DNA of 64,000 bases from an uncultured Eubacteriales bacterium (GTDB lineage: Bacteria > Bacillota > Clostridia > Oscillospirales > Acutalibacteraceae): NCBI GenBank assembly GCA_934444365.1, contig CAKSCM010000005.1:73710-137709 (forward strand), given 5' to 3'. The notes under the pieces are model-generated. The model had not been told where the DNA came from, searched no databases, and saw nothing but the letters and a program-made list of their open reading frames with translations. The position numbers and the translations under genes were made by a program. Positions 37,404 to 46,555 of this stretch are shown here, in pieces (position 1 is the stretch's first letter; each line of letters starts with the position of its first letter).

Positions 37404-37904
37404 TTATCTCTCGCCCTCTTTAGAGGCCGCCTGGGCAGCGCTTACACTCGCGCTTACACTCGGGGACTGCTGCTTGAGCGCCGCACGGGTCTTTCTTACA
37501 TCCGAAAGATTCCTCGTGAGCTCCTCGTCGGCCCGACGCATAAGATCGTCGACAAAATCCTGAGCCGCCTTGCGCATTTCACGGCTCTTATTCTGTGACT
37601 GAGCAATTATTTCGTGGGCCTTGGCCTGAGCCAGACGCACGATTTCCTCCTGTGCGACTATGGCACGGGCGCGCTCCTCGGCTGCACGGACTATTCCCTC
37701 AGCCTCTTTTTTGGCGGTGGTTATTATGTCGGCACGGTCGGCCACTATCCCCTTGGCCTGCTTGATCTCGCCCGGCATATTAAGGCGTATGTCGTCCACT
37801 ACTACCCTGAGCTTTTCGGCATCAACAACGCGGCGTCCGCCGGGCCAGCTCCAACCCTTTTCGAGCATATCGTCTATCTGGTCAAGCAATTCTTCAACAT
37901 TCAT
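37404..37904 (-). CDS. Coiled-coil protein next to coaD (clostridial 'ATPase'-annotated family)
   Basis: 166 residues, mostly one long charged helix (~40-145) rich in Ala, Glu, Lys and Arg, resembling a DivIVA or ATP-synthase b-subunit stalk; N-terminus MNVEELLDQIDDMLEKGWS contains the GW(S)WPGG stretch typical of this clostridial family. The C-terminus is a low-complexity SVSASVSAA tail. Such genes regularly sit behind rsmD-coaD, but the function is unknown. No nucleotide-binding motif is present, so the common 'ATPase' label is unsupported. 3 nt after coaD. Confidence 0.75.
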   Translation of the reverse strand: MNVEELLDQIDDMLEKGWSWPGGRRVVDAEKLRVVVDDIRLNMPGEIKQAKGIVADRADIITTAKKEAEGIVRAAEERARAIVAQEEIVRLAQAKAHEIIAQSQNKSREMRKAAQDFVDDLMRRADEELTRNLSDVRKTRAALKQQSPSVSASVSAAQAASKEGER

Positions 37905-37907
37905 TTT

Positions 37908-38411
37908 TTAACTATCCTTTCCGCTCAAGCGTTTTTTTATATCCTCGTAAATTTCTTCCGGTACAAAATCACTTATATCTCCGTCCATAGAGCCGACAAG
38001 CTTAACAATGCTGGAGCTTAGATACATGTTTTCCGATTGGGCTGTCAAAAAAACCGTATCGGCCTGAGGACAAAGCTTTTTATTTGTAAGGGCCATCTGG
38101 AACTCATATTCGAAATCCGAAACCGCCCTTAATCCCTTGACAATGGCCTTCGCCTTTTTCTCTCTTACATAATCGGCAAGCAATCCGTCGTAGCAATCGA
38201 CCTCGACGTTTTCGATCTTTCCGGCCGTACGTCTTAACATATCCACACGTTCATCGGCCGTAAAGCTCGGCGACTTGCCGGCATTGTGCATAACCACAAC
38301 TATTACGCGGTCAAACATCTGCGCCGCACGCTTTATAATATCGAGATGGCCCTTGGTAACGGGATCAAAGCTACCCGGGCACACCACCGTGGTACCGTTC
38401 AACAAACTCAT
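37908..38411 (-). CDS. coaD: Phosphopantetheine adenylyltransferase
   Basis: 167 residues. Nucleotidyltransferase core CPGSFDPVTKGHLDII, KGLRAVSDFEYEFQMALTN, and SSSIVKLVGSMDGDISDFVP. Adds AMP to 4'-phosphopantetheine, the penultimate step of CoA synthesis. ATGA overlap with the upstream rsmD. Confidence 0.96.
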   Translation of the reverse strand: MSLLNGTTVVCPGSFDPVTKGHLDIIKRAAQMFDRVIVVVMHNAGKSPSFTADERVDMLRRTAGKIENVEVDCYDGLLADYVREKKAKAIVKGLRAVSDFEYEFQMALTNKKLCPQADTVFLTAQSENMYLSSSIVKLVGSMDGDISDFVPEEIYEDIKKRLSGKDS

Positions 38412-38938
38412 CCTTCCTTGCGGTAAACGCTCAGCGCCACCGCACCGTAGCGGTACCGCCGCACACTCATCCCGTCGATCTCACCGGGAGGCTCGTCCTT
38501 CGGGTGCTCGCACACGATCACCCCTCCTGCCGATAAATGCTCGCAAGCGGGTATGAGCGCCGCTTCAAGCAAGCCGGTGGAATACGGCGGATCAAGAAAG
38601 ATCACGTCGTAGGTATCGGCCGAACGTTTTATATAAGAAATTCCGTCGCACTCCGTAAAACGCGCTCCGCTTAATCGGGTAGCGGCTATGTTTTCCTTTA
38701 TTATACCGGCCGCTTCCTTCGAATTATCAACAAACACGGCGCTTTTTGCTCCCCGGCTCAACGCCTCAAGTCCAAGCTGACCGCTGCCGGCAAATAAATC
38801 GAGCACACGGCGGCCCTCTATTTCAAACTGAATTATACTGAACAGCGCCTCCTTGACCCTCTCGGAGGTAGGACGGGTATTATCCCCAGCCAGGGTTTTA
38901 AGACGCACCGAACGTGCCGTGCCGGTAATAATCCTCAA
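38408..38938 (-). CDS. rsmD: 16S rRNA (guanine966-N2)-methyltransferase
   Basis: 176 residues from a TTG start with GGAGG 8 nt upstream (RIITGTARS is the family N-terminus; a TTG five codons earlier overlaps the ribosome site). SAM-binding LDLFAGSGQLGLEALSRGA and catalytic DPPY. Modifies 16S rRNA in the small subunit. First gene of rsmD-coaD-coiled-coil. Confidence 0.93.
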   Translation of the reverse strand: MRIITGTARSVRLKTLAGDNTRPTSERVKEALFSIIQFEIEGRRVLDLFAGSGQLGLEALSRGAKSAVFVDNSKEAAGIIKENIAATRLSGARFTECDGISYIKRSADTYDVIFLDPPYSTGLLEAALIPACEHLSAGGVIVCEHPKDEPPGEIDGMSVRRYRYGAVALSVYRKEG

Positions 38939-38992
38939 TACAACTTCCTCCAAAAAAGCATAAGCGCACCAATATCATTACAATTTTGTTAT

Positions 38993-39021
38993 ATTATCGC
39001 ATTATTCGGTGCACTTGTCAA
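38993..39021 (-). promoter_or_regulatory. Sigma-A promoter of rsmD-coaD
   Basis: TTGACA, 17-nt spacer, GATAAT on the minus strand. Confidence 0.75.
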
Positions 39022-39136
39022 TAAAAAAGTATCCGATGTTTTACACTTTTCACAAAACAGCCGGTATTTTACGGCAACGTCCGATAATGATGTACGGTTT
39101 TAAAAAGGGAAAAGCCTCCGTCGCAAAGCAAAAAAA

Positions 39137-39922
39137 TCAGCGCTGATATCTCCGCTCGCCGTTACCGCTTAAATCATTAATACAGTACGGCGCCTCCTCC
39201 ATCTTTTTAAAGCCGTTAAATAAACACAGCTTTGTAATTCCGGTATTTTCATCATCCTTACCGCAATCGGCCGCAATATATTTGCAGCCCTTCGATCCTG
39301 CCCAATTTTCACAGCACCTGATCAGATAGCTCGCTATTCCATGTACGCGATATTCTTCCTCGACATATATCGCCTTTATGCGACCGACGGGGCCGTCCGT
39401 ATATCCGGGGAAATCATTCTCAACCGAGCAATAAGCAAACGCAACCATCTTCTCTTTAAAATACGCCGTGTATATTATGTTACCGTCGGTTTCAACTATC
39501 GCTTCAAGCTTTTTGCTTAAGGCTTCATACTCGCCGCCCTGATTCTTTACGGCGAGCTTTGCGACGTCACAGGCATCCTGTTTTCTGCAATAATAGTATC
39601 CGAAGCAATTGTAAGCGGCCCAATCTATCGCGCCTAATCCGTTTATCATAGAAAAACAGACCTTATCCCACAGCTCATGCATCGACCGCCCGGAAAAAAC
39701 CTTCGCGTTGAGTATTTCGTCGGCAGTTGCGTACTTATAGTTTTTTTCGTCCGCAACAGGCAGTCCGAAACAATAGTAATCCTCTCCGTCGTCATCAATA
39801 TAGCCCATCGTACAGTTATTATATTTTTCTTCGCCTTCGATATAGAAATCGATCTCGTAAACATCCTTTTTATCAATAAGTTTCTGCCTGAAAACCTCGT
39901 AAAATATCTTTTCTCCCCACAT
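39137..39922 (-). CDS. GNAT N-acetyltransferase with an extra N-terminal domain
   Basis: 261 residues from MWGEKIFYE (AAAGGA upstream). Residues ~1-115 are an unrecognised domain rich in Tyr and acidic residues. The C-terminal half is a GNAT fold: IKAIYVEEEYRVHGIASYLIRCCENWAGSKGC is the acetyl-CoA-binding motif A with R-x-x-G/A substituted as R-V-H-G-I-A, then KLCLFNGFKKME. Substrate unknown. It starts 49 nt after uvrC and is probably co-transcribed. Confidence 0.82.
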   Translation of the reverse strand: MWGEKIFYEVFRQKLIDKKDVYEIDFYIEGEEKYNNCTMGYIDDDGEDYYCFGLPVADEKNYKYATADEILNAKVFSGRSMHELWDKVCFSMINGLGAIDWAAYNCFGYYYCRKQDACDVAKLAVKNQGGEYEALSKKLEAIVETDGNIIYTAYFKEKMVAFAYCSVENDFPGYTDGPVGRIKAIYVEEEYRVHGIASYLIRCCENWAGSKGCKYIAADCGKDDENTGITKLCLFNGFKKMEEAPYCINDLSGNGERRYQR

Positions 39923-39971
39923 ATTTTCTTTTCCTTTCAGACATCGGTATTTAAAACCGACGGTTCTTAAG

Positions 39972-41912
39972 TCAGTTGTTTCCCTCCTCATCGCGGTCGT
40001 TTATCTGTCCGTTTAAATATTCCTTAAGACGTACAGCGGCGGGCATATTCATTCCCTTTACCCGGCTTATCTCCTCAACCTCCGCCTGAGCAAGACTCTG
40101 AATCGACCTGAAATGCATAATAAGCTCCCTCGCGCGGGTTTTGCCTATGCCGGGGATATCCTCAAGCTCGCTTTTGAAGATCTCGCCCGAGCGTCTTGAA
40201 CGGTGGTAGGTTACGGCGTAGCGATGCACCTCGTCCTGTATTTGCGAAATAAGGGTGAATACCGACCTTGTCGGCTTGATCTCGATTTCGCCGCCGGGAC
40301 CGACAAGGGCTCTTGTCCTGTGGTGGTCGTCCTTTACCATTCCGAACATCGGGACATTAAATTCCTCGCTTTTTGCAACCGACAGGGCCGCTTCAAGCTG
40401 CATTGCTCCGCCGTCGAGCAAAATAAGACCGGGCAGTCTTTCAAAGCCCTCCTTTTCGGGCGCCTCCACGGTCTTTTCTTTTCCGGACATCTGTCCGTCG
40501 GTTACGGCTTTATCGGGAATATTCCCGACCGTTTTTTCGGCAGATAACGCTTTTTTATATTCGCTTATACGCCTTTCGATCACCTGTTTCATAGCAGCGC
40601 AATCATCGTTTGCCGTAAGCCCCTCGACCTTGAATCTCCTGTATCCCGAACGGTATGGCTTTGCGTTTTTAAAGGTTATCATTCCGCCGACGGTAAAGCT
40701 TCCGGCCGTATGGGAAATATCATACGCCTCAATATATTCCGGCAGTTTTTCAAGCGAACAAAGGGCCGCGAGCTCGTCGAGAACGCCGTTTCGCCTTCGC
40801 CCGTCCTTAACCGTTATACGCTCGGCGGCATTCTTGCGGCACATATCGACAAGCGCCGCCTGCTCGCCGCGTTTTGGTACATGAAACGCCACTTTTTTCC
40901 CCGATAAAGATGACAGCCATTCCTCGAGCACGGCCGAATCCTCAGGCAGCTCGTCAACCGTTATTTGCGGCGGTATGCGGTCCGACATTGAATAATACCG
41001 CTTTATAAACTCGCCCCTTAAAGCCGCCTCGTCCTTCATATCCTCGACAAAAAAATGCTCCCGGTCGAAAAGCCGTCCCTTGGTAAAGCGAAAAACCTCA
41101 AAGCATGCCGTATCATATCCGTGAGCGAGGGCTATTACATCCTGCTCTTCGATTTTGGAGGCAAAAATATGCTGCTTCTGATAAACGCTTTCTATGGCCT
41201 TTATCCGGTCGCGAAGCCTGGCCGCCTTTTCGAATTCGAGATTTTCAGCAAGCCTTTCCATCTCTTCTTTAAGCAGGGAGACGGTCTCCTTTTTGCCGGT
41301 TTTTAAGTATCCTACCGCCTGATCAACCAGTACAGAATACTCCTTCGATGATATCTTACCGGCGCACGGCGCACAGCACCGTCCTATCGAATAATTAAGG
41401 CACGGCCGGCTTTTTTTGCGTTCCTTTTCAAAATTGCGATTGCAAGTCGGCAATTTAAAAATGCGGTTGACCTCCTCAACGGCGCCCGATACGGCAAAGC
41501 CGGAGTTGTACGGCCCTAAATATTGCGCATTATCGTCGATCTTTTGCTTTTCGGCCGTTATTCTCGGCCATGGCCCAGAGGTTATTTTAATATAATGATA
41601 CCCCTTGTCATCCTTGAGCAAAATATTGTATTTAGGCTGATTCTGTTTTATAAGCGAGCATTCGAGAATAAGGGCTTCGAACTCGCTGGTGCAGACAACG
41701 TAATCAAAATCAAACACATTGTCCACCATTTTCTGAACCTTGGGCTCGTGGCGCTCGCCCTCCCTGAAATACTGGCTCACCCTGTTTTTAAGAATCTTCG
41801 CCTTACCTATATATATAATTTGTTTTTTGGCGTCGCGCATTATATACACGCCGGGCAATTCCGGTGTGTTAAGTGCCTTTTCGCTTAAAATTTTCAGTCT
41901 TTCATTTGCCAC
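39972..41912 (-). CDS. uvrC: Excinuclease ABC subunit C
   Basis: 646 residues. GIY-YIG nuclease domain (PGVYIMRDAKKQIIYIGKA), Cys-containing linker (CLNYSIGRCCAPCAGKI), UVR domain (~205-240) for UvrB contact, RNase-H-like second nuclease (YDISHTAGSFTVGGM, LILLDGG) and tandem helix-hairpin-helix at the C-terminus. Makes both incisions in nucleotide excision repair. Between the two conserved blocks of the RNase-H-like domain there is a hydrophilic insert (~470-500, KTVGNIPDKAVTDGQMSGKE) longer than in most homologues, likely a surface loop. Confidence 0.96.
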   Translation of the reverse strand: MANERLKILSEKALNTPELPGVYIMRDAKKQIIYIGKAKILKNRVSQYFREGERHEPKVQKMVDNVFDFDYVVCTSEFEALILECSLIKQNQPKYNILLKDDKGYHYIKITSGPWPRITAEKQKIDDNAQYLGPYNSGFAVSGAVEEVNRIFKLPTCNRNFEKERKKSRPCLNYSIGRCCAPCAGKISSKEYSVLVDQAVGYLKTGKKETVSLLKEEMERLAENLEFEKAARLRDRIKAIESVYQKQHIFASKIEEQDVIALAHGYDTACFEVFRFTKGRLFDREHFFVEDMKDEAALRGEFIKRYYSMSDRIPPQITVDELPEDSAVLEEWLSSLSGKKVAFHVPKRGEQAALVDMCRKNAAERITVKDGRRRNGVLDELAALCSLEKLPEYIEAYDISHTAGSFTVGGMITFKNAKPYRSGYRRFKVEGLTANDDCAAMKQVIERRISEYKKALSAEKTVGNIPDKAVTDGQMSGKEKTVEAPEKEGFERLPGLILLDGGAMQLEAALSVAKSEEFNVPMFGMVKDDHHRTRALVGPGGEIEIKPTRSVFTLISQIQDEVHRYAVTYHRSRRSGEIFKSELEDIPGIGKTRARELIMHFRSIQSLAQAEVEEISRVKGMNMPAAVRLKEYLNGQINDRDEEGNN

Positions 41913-42088
41913 TTAAAACCCGCCCTGCCTTTCTTAATAACGGCTTTAGGTTAATTTATTTAAAAGCCGGTAAAACCGGTTTTCGTTCTGCTGTGTACAA
42001 CACTTGAAAAATCGGGGTGTACATGATAGTATCTAAAAAAGAAAAGTCAAAAACAGTAATTTTAAAATATAAACGGTGAATGCTTGTT

Positions 42089-42967
42089 ATGGAAAAATGC
42101 TTTTTATGTCCGCGAATGTGCGCTGCCGACCGAAGCAAAAACGTAGGCGTTTGCGGCTCTCCCGAAAACATAAAGGCCGCGCGTGCGGCGCTGCATTTTT
42201 GGGAAGAGCCCTGCATAAGCGGCAAAAACGGGTCGGCGGCGGTGTTTTTTTCTGGCTGCCAGCTAAAATGCGTGTATTGTCAGAACTTTAATATAAGCCA
42301 CAATTCGTACGGTAAGGAAATAACCGTAGACCGGCTTGCCGATATATTCGACGAGCTTTGCGACATGGGCGCCCATAATATAAATCTCGTCTCTCCAACC
42401 CCGTACACAAAGCATATACTCTTGTCCCTCGAAAAAAGAAAAAGCAACATACCGGTCGTCTGGAATTCCTCGGGATACGAACGGATCGAGACCTTAAAAA
42501 TGCTCGACGGCGCAATAGACATTTATCTGCCGGATATAAAGTATTCGGATAACGAATTATCAAAAAAACTTTCCGCCGCGCCGGACTATTTTGAAACGGC
42601 AGCAGCCGCCGTAAAGGAAATGTTCCGTCAAAGGGGCAAGGCCCGTATCGACCGAAACGGCATAATGCAAAGCGGCGTTTTAATAAGACATCTTTTACTG
42701 CCCGGAATGTTCGAAAACACACGGGGCGTAGCCGATTTTATCGCCGATACATTTGCCCCCGGCGATGTGATATTCTCGCTTTTGGGACAGTATACGCCGG
42801 CCGGAATGTCATCGCTCTATACGGAAATAAACCGTCCCGTAACAAAAGAGGAATACGACTGGGCGGTATCCTACTGTACGTCGGTCGGAGCCGCACCCGA
42901 TTACACCCAAAACCTCTCAAGCGCCGACAGCGAATATATCCCCGACTTCGACTGCACCGGATTATAA
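42089..42967 (+). CDS. Radical SAM protein, COG1313/PflX type
   Basis: 292 residues. N-terminal cysteine set CFLCPRMC and C at GVCGSPENIKAARAALHFWE, then the radical-SAM cluster motif FFSGCQLKCVYCQNFNISH (C-x3-C-x2-C), HNINLVSPTPY and DIYLPDIKYSD. These match the 'PFL-activating-enzyme-related' COG1313 family, whose substrate is unknown despite the name. Start set at the second ATG because GGTGA lies 9 nt upstream; an ATG three codons earlier is possible. Divergent from uvrC, no partner gene. Confidence 0.9.
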   Translation: MEKCFLCPRMCAADRSKNVGVCGSPENIKAARAALHFWEEPCISGKNGSAAVFFSGCQLKCVYCQNFNISHNSYGKEITVDRLADIFDELCDMGAHNINLVSPTPYTKHILLSLEKRKSNIPVVWNSSGYERIETLKMLDGAIDIYLPDIKYSDNELSKKLSAAPDYFETAAAAVKEMFRQRGKARIDRNGIMQSGVLIRHLLLPGMFENTRGVADFIADTFAPGDVIFSLLGQYTPAGMSSLYTEINRPVTKEEYDWAVSYCTSVGAAPDYTQNLSSADSEYIPDFDCTGL

Positions 42968-43034
42968 TTTCATATTACACCGCAAATAAAATCGGCTGAA
43001 TGCTCCGGATCGCAAAGGTTTTTAAAGATGTCGG

Positions 43035-43157
43035 CCGGGGAGGGGCAGCGAAGCTGACCCGAAGTAAACCGCACCGAGCGATAATCCGCTTTTCCATAAA
43101 GGCTTTGTCGGTGCGGTTTACTTCGGTTTTTGCCCTATGGAGCAAAAACCTCCCCGG
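43035..43157. repeat. Four-arm intergenic structured element, copy B
   Basis: Outer stem CCGGGGAGG/CCTCCCCGG encloses a short arm GGCAGC-GAA-GCTGAC (one mismatch), a 19-bp perfect arm at 43059-43077/43108-43126 with a 30-nt loop, and TTTTTGC/GCAAAAA. The loop shares ATAATCCGC with copy A. It lies downstream of the radical SAM gene. Confidence 0.75.
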
Positions 43158-43369
43158 GAAAGCCGGACGGCATCAAAAACAACAGTTTTTTAATATCAAT
43201 TAAAGCCCTGCTTCTTCACCGGAAAACATCCTACACAACAAGGCTAATCAGGCAAGTTCCGCCCCAAAACAAAATAAAATATCTGCTAATCCGAAAAAAC
43301 ACATTCCCACAAAAAACAATATCAAAACCGCCGGAACGTCCGGCATTTTGAGATATTTAAGACTTTTTA
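43158..43369. other. Intergenic spacer between two structured elements
   Basis: No gene supported. AT-rich; contains AACAAAATA and a stretch resembling the 3' flank of copy A, hinting that the repeated unit may be longer than the fold. Confidence 0.4.
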
Positions 43370-43487
43370 CGGGAGGTGTCAGCAAAGCTGACAGCAAGGA
43401 ACCGTATTGACGGCAGTTTACCACTTTATTTTGCAGTAGAAATCCAAACGGTTCCTTGCTTTTTGCCTTTTTGGCAAAAGCCTCCCG
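43370..43487. repeat. Four-arm intergenic structured element, copy C
   Basis: Outer stem CGGGAGG/CCTCCCG encloses GTCAGC-AAA-GCTGAC, AGCAAGGAACCGT/ACGGTTCCTTGCT (13 bp) and TTTTGCC-T5-GGCAAAA. The loop of the long arm shares CGGCAGTTTA with copy A. Only ~210 nt from copy B, and between convergent genes. Confidence 0.75.
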
Positions 43488-43562
43488 GAGTCGCCGTACA
43501 AGACAAAAAATGTGTTATGTATTTTATATTTTGTATTTTAAATCTTTATTTTCACTAAAGCT

Positions 43563-43997
43563 TTACTTTTTTACCGGAAATTCTTCGTCCGGATGCTGCT
43601 TTATAAATCCGGTTATCAAAACCTCCGCCACCGAATTTTCAAGGTCGTCCTCAACCTCGACAATGTAGCAGCAGGTCGTACGTCCGCTTTTTTTACACCT
43701 CGCCCGGGCAATAAGTTTTTCGCCCTTTGCCGCCCCGGTAAAGTTTATCTGCGAGCTCAGCGATACCGTAATTCCTCCGGCGCAGTTTGCCGCCACCGCA
43801 AAGGCAAAATCCGCAAGCGTGAATATAGCTCCGCCCATAACCCCGCCGGCGGCGTTTTTGTGTATAGGCTTTATCTGCATGGTGCAGGTCGCATCTCCTA
43901 AAACAGCGTCCTCGATTACCGCACCGGCAATTTCGGTAGCAAAAATATCGGCGGAAAATTTTTCTCTTATTTCGTTTAAAAAGCTTTCTTTTTCCAT
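43563..43997 (-). CDS. PaaI-family thioesterase
   Basis: 144 residues. Hotdog fold with NAAGGVMGGAIFTLADFAFAVAAN, matching the HGG-x-x-x-x-L-A-D active-site segment of PaaI-type acyl-CoA thioesterases (His replaced by Asn-Ala-Ala spacing, the Gly-Gly and Asp retained). Probably hydrolyses a small acyl- or aryl-CoA. Lies 51 nt after tmcAL on the same strand. Confidence 0.88.
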   Translation of the reverse strand: MEKESFLNEIREKFSADIFATEIAGAVIEDAVLGDATCTMQIKPIHKNAAGGVMGGAIFTLADFAFAVAANCAGGITVSLSSQINFTGAAKGEKLIARARCKKSGRTTCCYIVEVEDDLENSVAEVLITGFIKQHPDEEFPVKK

Positions 43998-44048
43998 TTT
44001 GTTTTTATCTCCGGTTTCTACGATTATATTCTGCTGATTAATTCGGTG

Positions 44049-45221
44049 TTATATTCTGACCGTTTTAAAGGTCATCTCCCTGCCCGACGGCTGTATCAAA
44101 GGCGATGAAAAATCATAAAGATCGCAAGCGGCACATTCTTTTCCGAACCGTCTCTCGGCCGCGCGCGATATTTTTTTAATCTGGGAATAGCCCGTAACAA
44201 TTGGTATTTTCGATGTCGCAGCAGCCCTTTTTATAAGCTGCTCGCCCGTTTTTGTAAATCCGAGCACGCGGATATATTCGGGGCTTTCCCCCTGTGAAAA
44301 AAGCCCGGCCGCAGCCGCAACCATGCATCTTCTGACCCTCGCCGCCGTATATCGCTTGGTAACGCAAAGCTTTACGGCCTGCTCAAGGGTGCTGCTTTGT
44401 CTCACGGCGCTGATAATGCGGTTTTCAAGCCCCTCCGATACGCCGCGCACCCTTTTTATATCGTCACGTGACATCATTCTAAGCCGGGAAAGTACGGCAA
44501 TACCAAACCTTTCGTTTTCGAAGCAGGGCGCAAAGCCCTGCTTTTTTTCTTCCTCAATTATATCCGCCGCATATTCCGGCAAATAGGATGAATACTCTTC
44601 GTTCCCGACAATTTTTTCTCTTATATACGACGCCGAAGCTATTTTCGACTCCTCATCGGCCATTCCGTTATGAAAAACCCCCTCGCGCCTTATCGGCCAG
44701 AAATCAAAATCAGCTCCTATGCTTTTTGCTGCCGATATATACTCACACCCTAAAATATCGTTCGCCATGGTGGGCGAACCACCGAGCTTTTCGTCCAAAA
44801 CCGACTGCACCGCCGCCGCATATCCGGCGCCGTTTTTCATCCCTGTTTTTATCTCGTCGCCGCAAAGCCTGATTATCTCCTCTTTTTTTAAAAGGAGCTC
44901 TTTATCCCCCGTTTCGCTCCCGAAGGACAGTACGTCAACGCCTCCGAAAGCGTCAAGCAGATAAACGCCCGCCCTTGCAAAATCGGCCGCCGGCGCACAG
45001 GAATACTCTGTCGGCATTGATATTACAAGGTCGGCTCCCCCTTTAAGCGCACAAACGGTCCTTGCTCTTTTTGAAATAACGGCCGGCTCTCCCCTTTGGG
45101 TAAAACAGCCCGAAATCACGCAAACCACCGCATCGGCTCCCATTTGACGTACACGCTGTATATGCAGCGCATGACCGTTGTGAAAGGGATTATATTCGGC
45201 TATTATTCCGGCTGTGAGCAT
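44049..45221 (-). CDS. tmcAL: tRNA(Met) cytidine acetate ligase
   Basis: 390 residues. Nucleotidyltransferase motif GIIAEYNPFHNGHALHI, then DLVISMPTEYSCAPAADFA, which are diagnostic for TmcAL. In Bacillus this enzyme forms acetyl-AMP and makes N4-acetylcytidine at the wobble base of elongator tRNA-Met. The acetate kinase gene is divergent on its 5' side, and an elongator-type tRNA-Met(CAU) lies 1.7 kb away. Confidence 0.93.
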   Translation of the reverse strand: MLTAGIIAEYNPFHNGHALHIQRVRQMGADAVVCVISGCFTQRGEPAVISKRARTVCALKGGADLVISMPTEYSCAPAADFARAGVYLLDAFGGVDVLSFGSETGDKELLLKKEEIIRLCGDEIKTGMKNGAGYAAAVQSVLDEKLGGSPTMANDILGCEYISAAKSIGADFDFWPIRREGVFHNGMADEESKIASASYIREKIVGNEEYSSYLPEYAADIIEEEKKQGFAPCFENERFGIAVLSRLRMMSRDDIKRVRGVSEGLENRIISAVRQSSTLEQAVKLCVTKRYTAARVRRCMVAAAAGLFSQGESPEYIRVLGFTKTGEQLIKRAAATSKIPIVTGYSQIKKISRAAERRFGKECAACDLYDFSSPLIQPSGREMTFKTVRI

Positions 45222-45238
45222 TTTTTCGCCTCCGCTAC

Positions 45239-45267
45239 TTGATTTATTTAAAACTATACTATATAAT
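45239..45267 (+). promoter_or_regulatory. Sigma-A promoter of ackA
   Basis: TTGATT, 17-nt spacer, TATAAT. Confidence 0.7.
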
Positions 45268-45324
45268 AACGCAGTATGATGTTTTTTTCAACACACAGAT
45301 AATTTTTAAGGAGAGAATCGGCAA

Positions 45325-46536
45325 ATGAAAATATTGGTCGTAAACTGCGGCAGCTCATCCCTCAAATATCAGCTTTTTGATATGACCGATGAAAGCGTCG
45401 TAGCAAAAGGAATTGCAGAAAGAATAGGAGCCGGCGGAATAATCAGCGGGAAAACTGCCGACGGCAGAAGCTATAAATACGAAATTGATCTGCCCGATCA
45501 CAAGATCGCCTTTAAAGAGGTCCAGAAAAATCTTACCGAGGGCGAATGTGCCGTTATAAGCTCGATGAGCGAAATAGCCGCAGTAGGACACCGCATAGTA
45601 CAAGGCGGCGCTCTGTTCGACAAATCGGTTCTTGTAGACGATGAGGTCATAAAGGGAATCGAGAGCCTTATTGATCTTGCTCCCCTTCACAACGCCGCCC
45701 ATCTCCAGGGAATCCGCGCCTGTATCGATGTTCTCGGCCCGGATGTTCCGGAGGTCACCGTATTCGATAACTGCTTCCATCTTACAATGCCTCCCGAGGC
45801 TTATATGTTTGCGGTTCCCTATGAGTACTATGAGAAGTACAAGGTTCGCCGCTACGGCTTCCACGGAACCAGCCATCGCTATGTAAGCGAGCGCTATTCC
45901 GAGCTTACCGGTAAGAGCCTTGAGGGCTTAAAGCTCATAACCTGCCACCTCGGAAACGGCTCCTCCATAACCGCAATAAAGGACGGTAAGGTAATAGACA
46001 CCAGCATGGGTCTTACCCCCCTTGACGGATTTATGATGAGCACCCGTTCCGGCGGACTTGATCCCTCGGTCGTTACCTTCCTCGCCGAGAAAGAGAATCT
46101 TTCCCCGAAGGAGATGTCCGACCTTCTTAACAAGAAATCCGGCGTAATAGGCATTTCGGGCAAATACAGCGACGACCGCGACCTTACCGAGGCATGCGCC
46201 CGCGGCGAAAAAATGGCCATTCTCGCCCGCGATATGCAGTTCTATCAGATCCGTAAATACATCGGCTCGTATGTTGCCGCTCTCGACGGCGTAGACGCAA
46301 TAGTCTTTACCGGCGGTATCGGCGAAAATGCCCAGCATCTTCGTGCCAATGTCTGCACACACATGGATTATTACGGCGTTAAGATCGATCTTGACTACAA
46401 CAAGACGGTATGGCACGGCGCCGAGGGCAGGATCTCCACCCCCGATTCCAAGGTCGATGTATGGGTAATCCCCACCAATGAGGAGCTCATGATCGCCCGT
46501 GACACCAAGGCCATTGTAGACGGCCTTAAAAAATAA
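45325..46536 (+). CDS. ackA: Acetate kinase
   Basis: 403 residues. ASKHA fold with VNCGSSSLKYQLFDM, the catalytic FHLTMPPEAYMFAVPYEYYEK region, RRYGFHGTSHRYV and FTGGIGENA. Interconverts acetate + ATP and acetyl phosphate + ADP; in a fermenter the main ATP-yielding reaction. RBS AAGGAGAG. pta is not adjacent. Codon use is strongly biased toward C-ending codons, as expected of a highly expressed gene. Confidence 0.97.
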   Translation: MKILVVNCGSSSLKYQLFDMTDESVVAKGIAERIGAGGIISGKTADGRSYKYEIDLPDHKIAFKEVQKNLTEGECAVISSMSEIAAVGHRIVQGGALFDKSVLVDDEVIKGIESLIDLAPLHNAAHLQGIRACIDVLGPDVPEVTVFDNCFHLTMPPEAYMFAVPYEYYEKYKVRRYGFHGTSHRYVSERYSELTGKSLEGLKLITCHLGNGSSITAIKDGKVIDTSMGLTPLDGFMMSTRSGGLDPSVVTFLAEKENLSPKEMSDLLNKKSGVIGISGKYSDDRDLTEACARGEKMAILARDMQFYQIRKYIGSYVAALDGVDAIVFTGGIGENAQHLRANVCTHMDYYGVKIDLDYNKTVWHGAEGRISTPDSKVDVWVIPTNEELMIARDTKAIVDGLKK

Positions 46537-46555
46537 GGAAAGGCGCGAGAAATTT

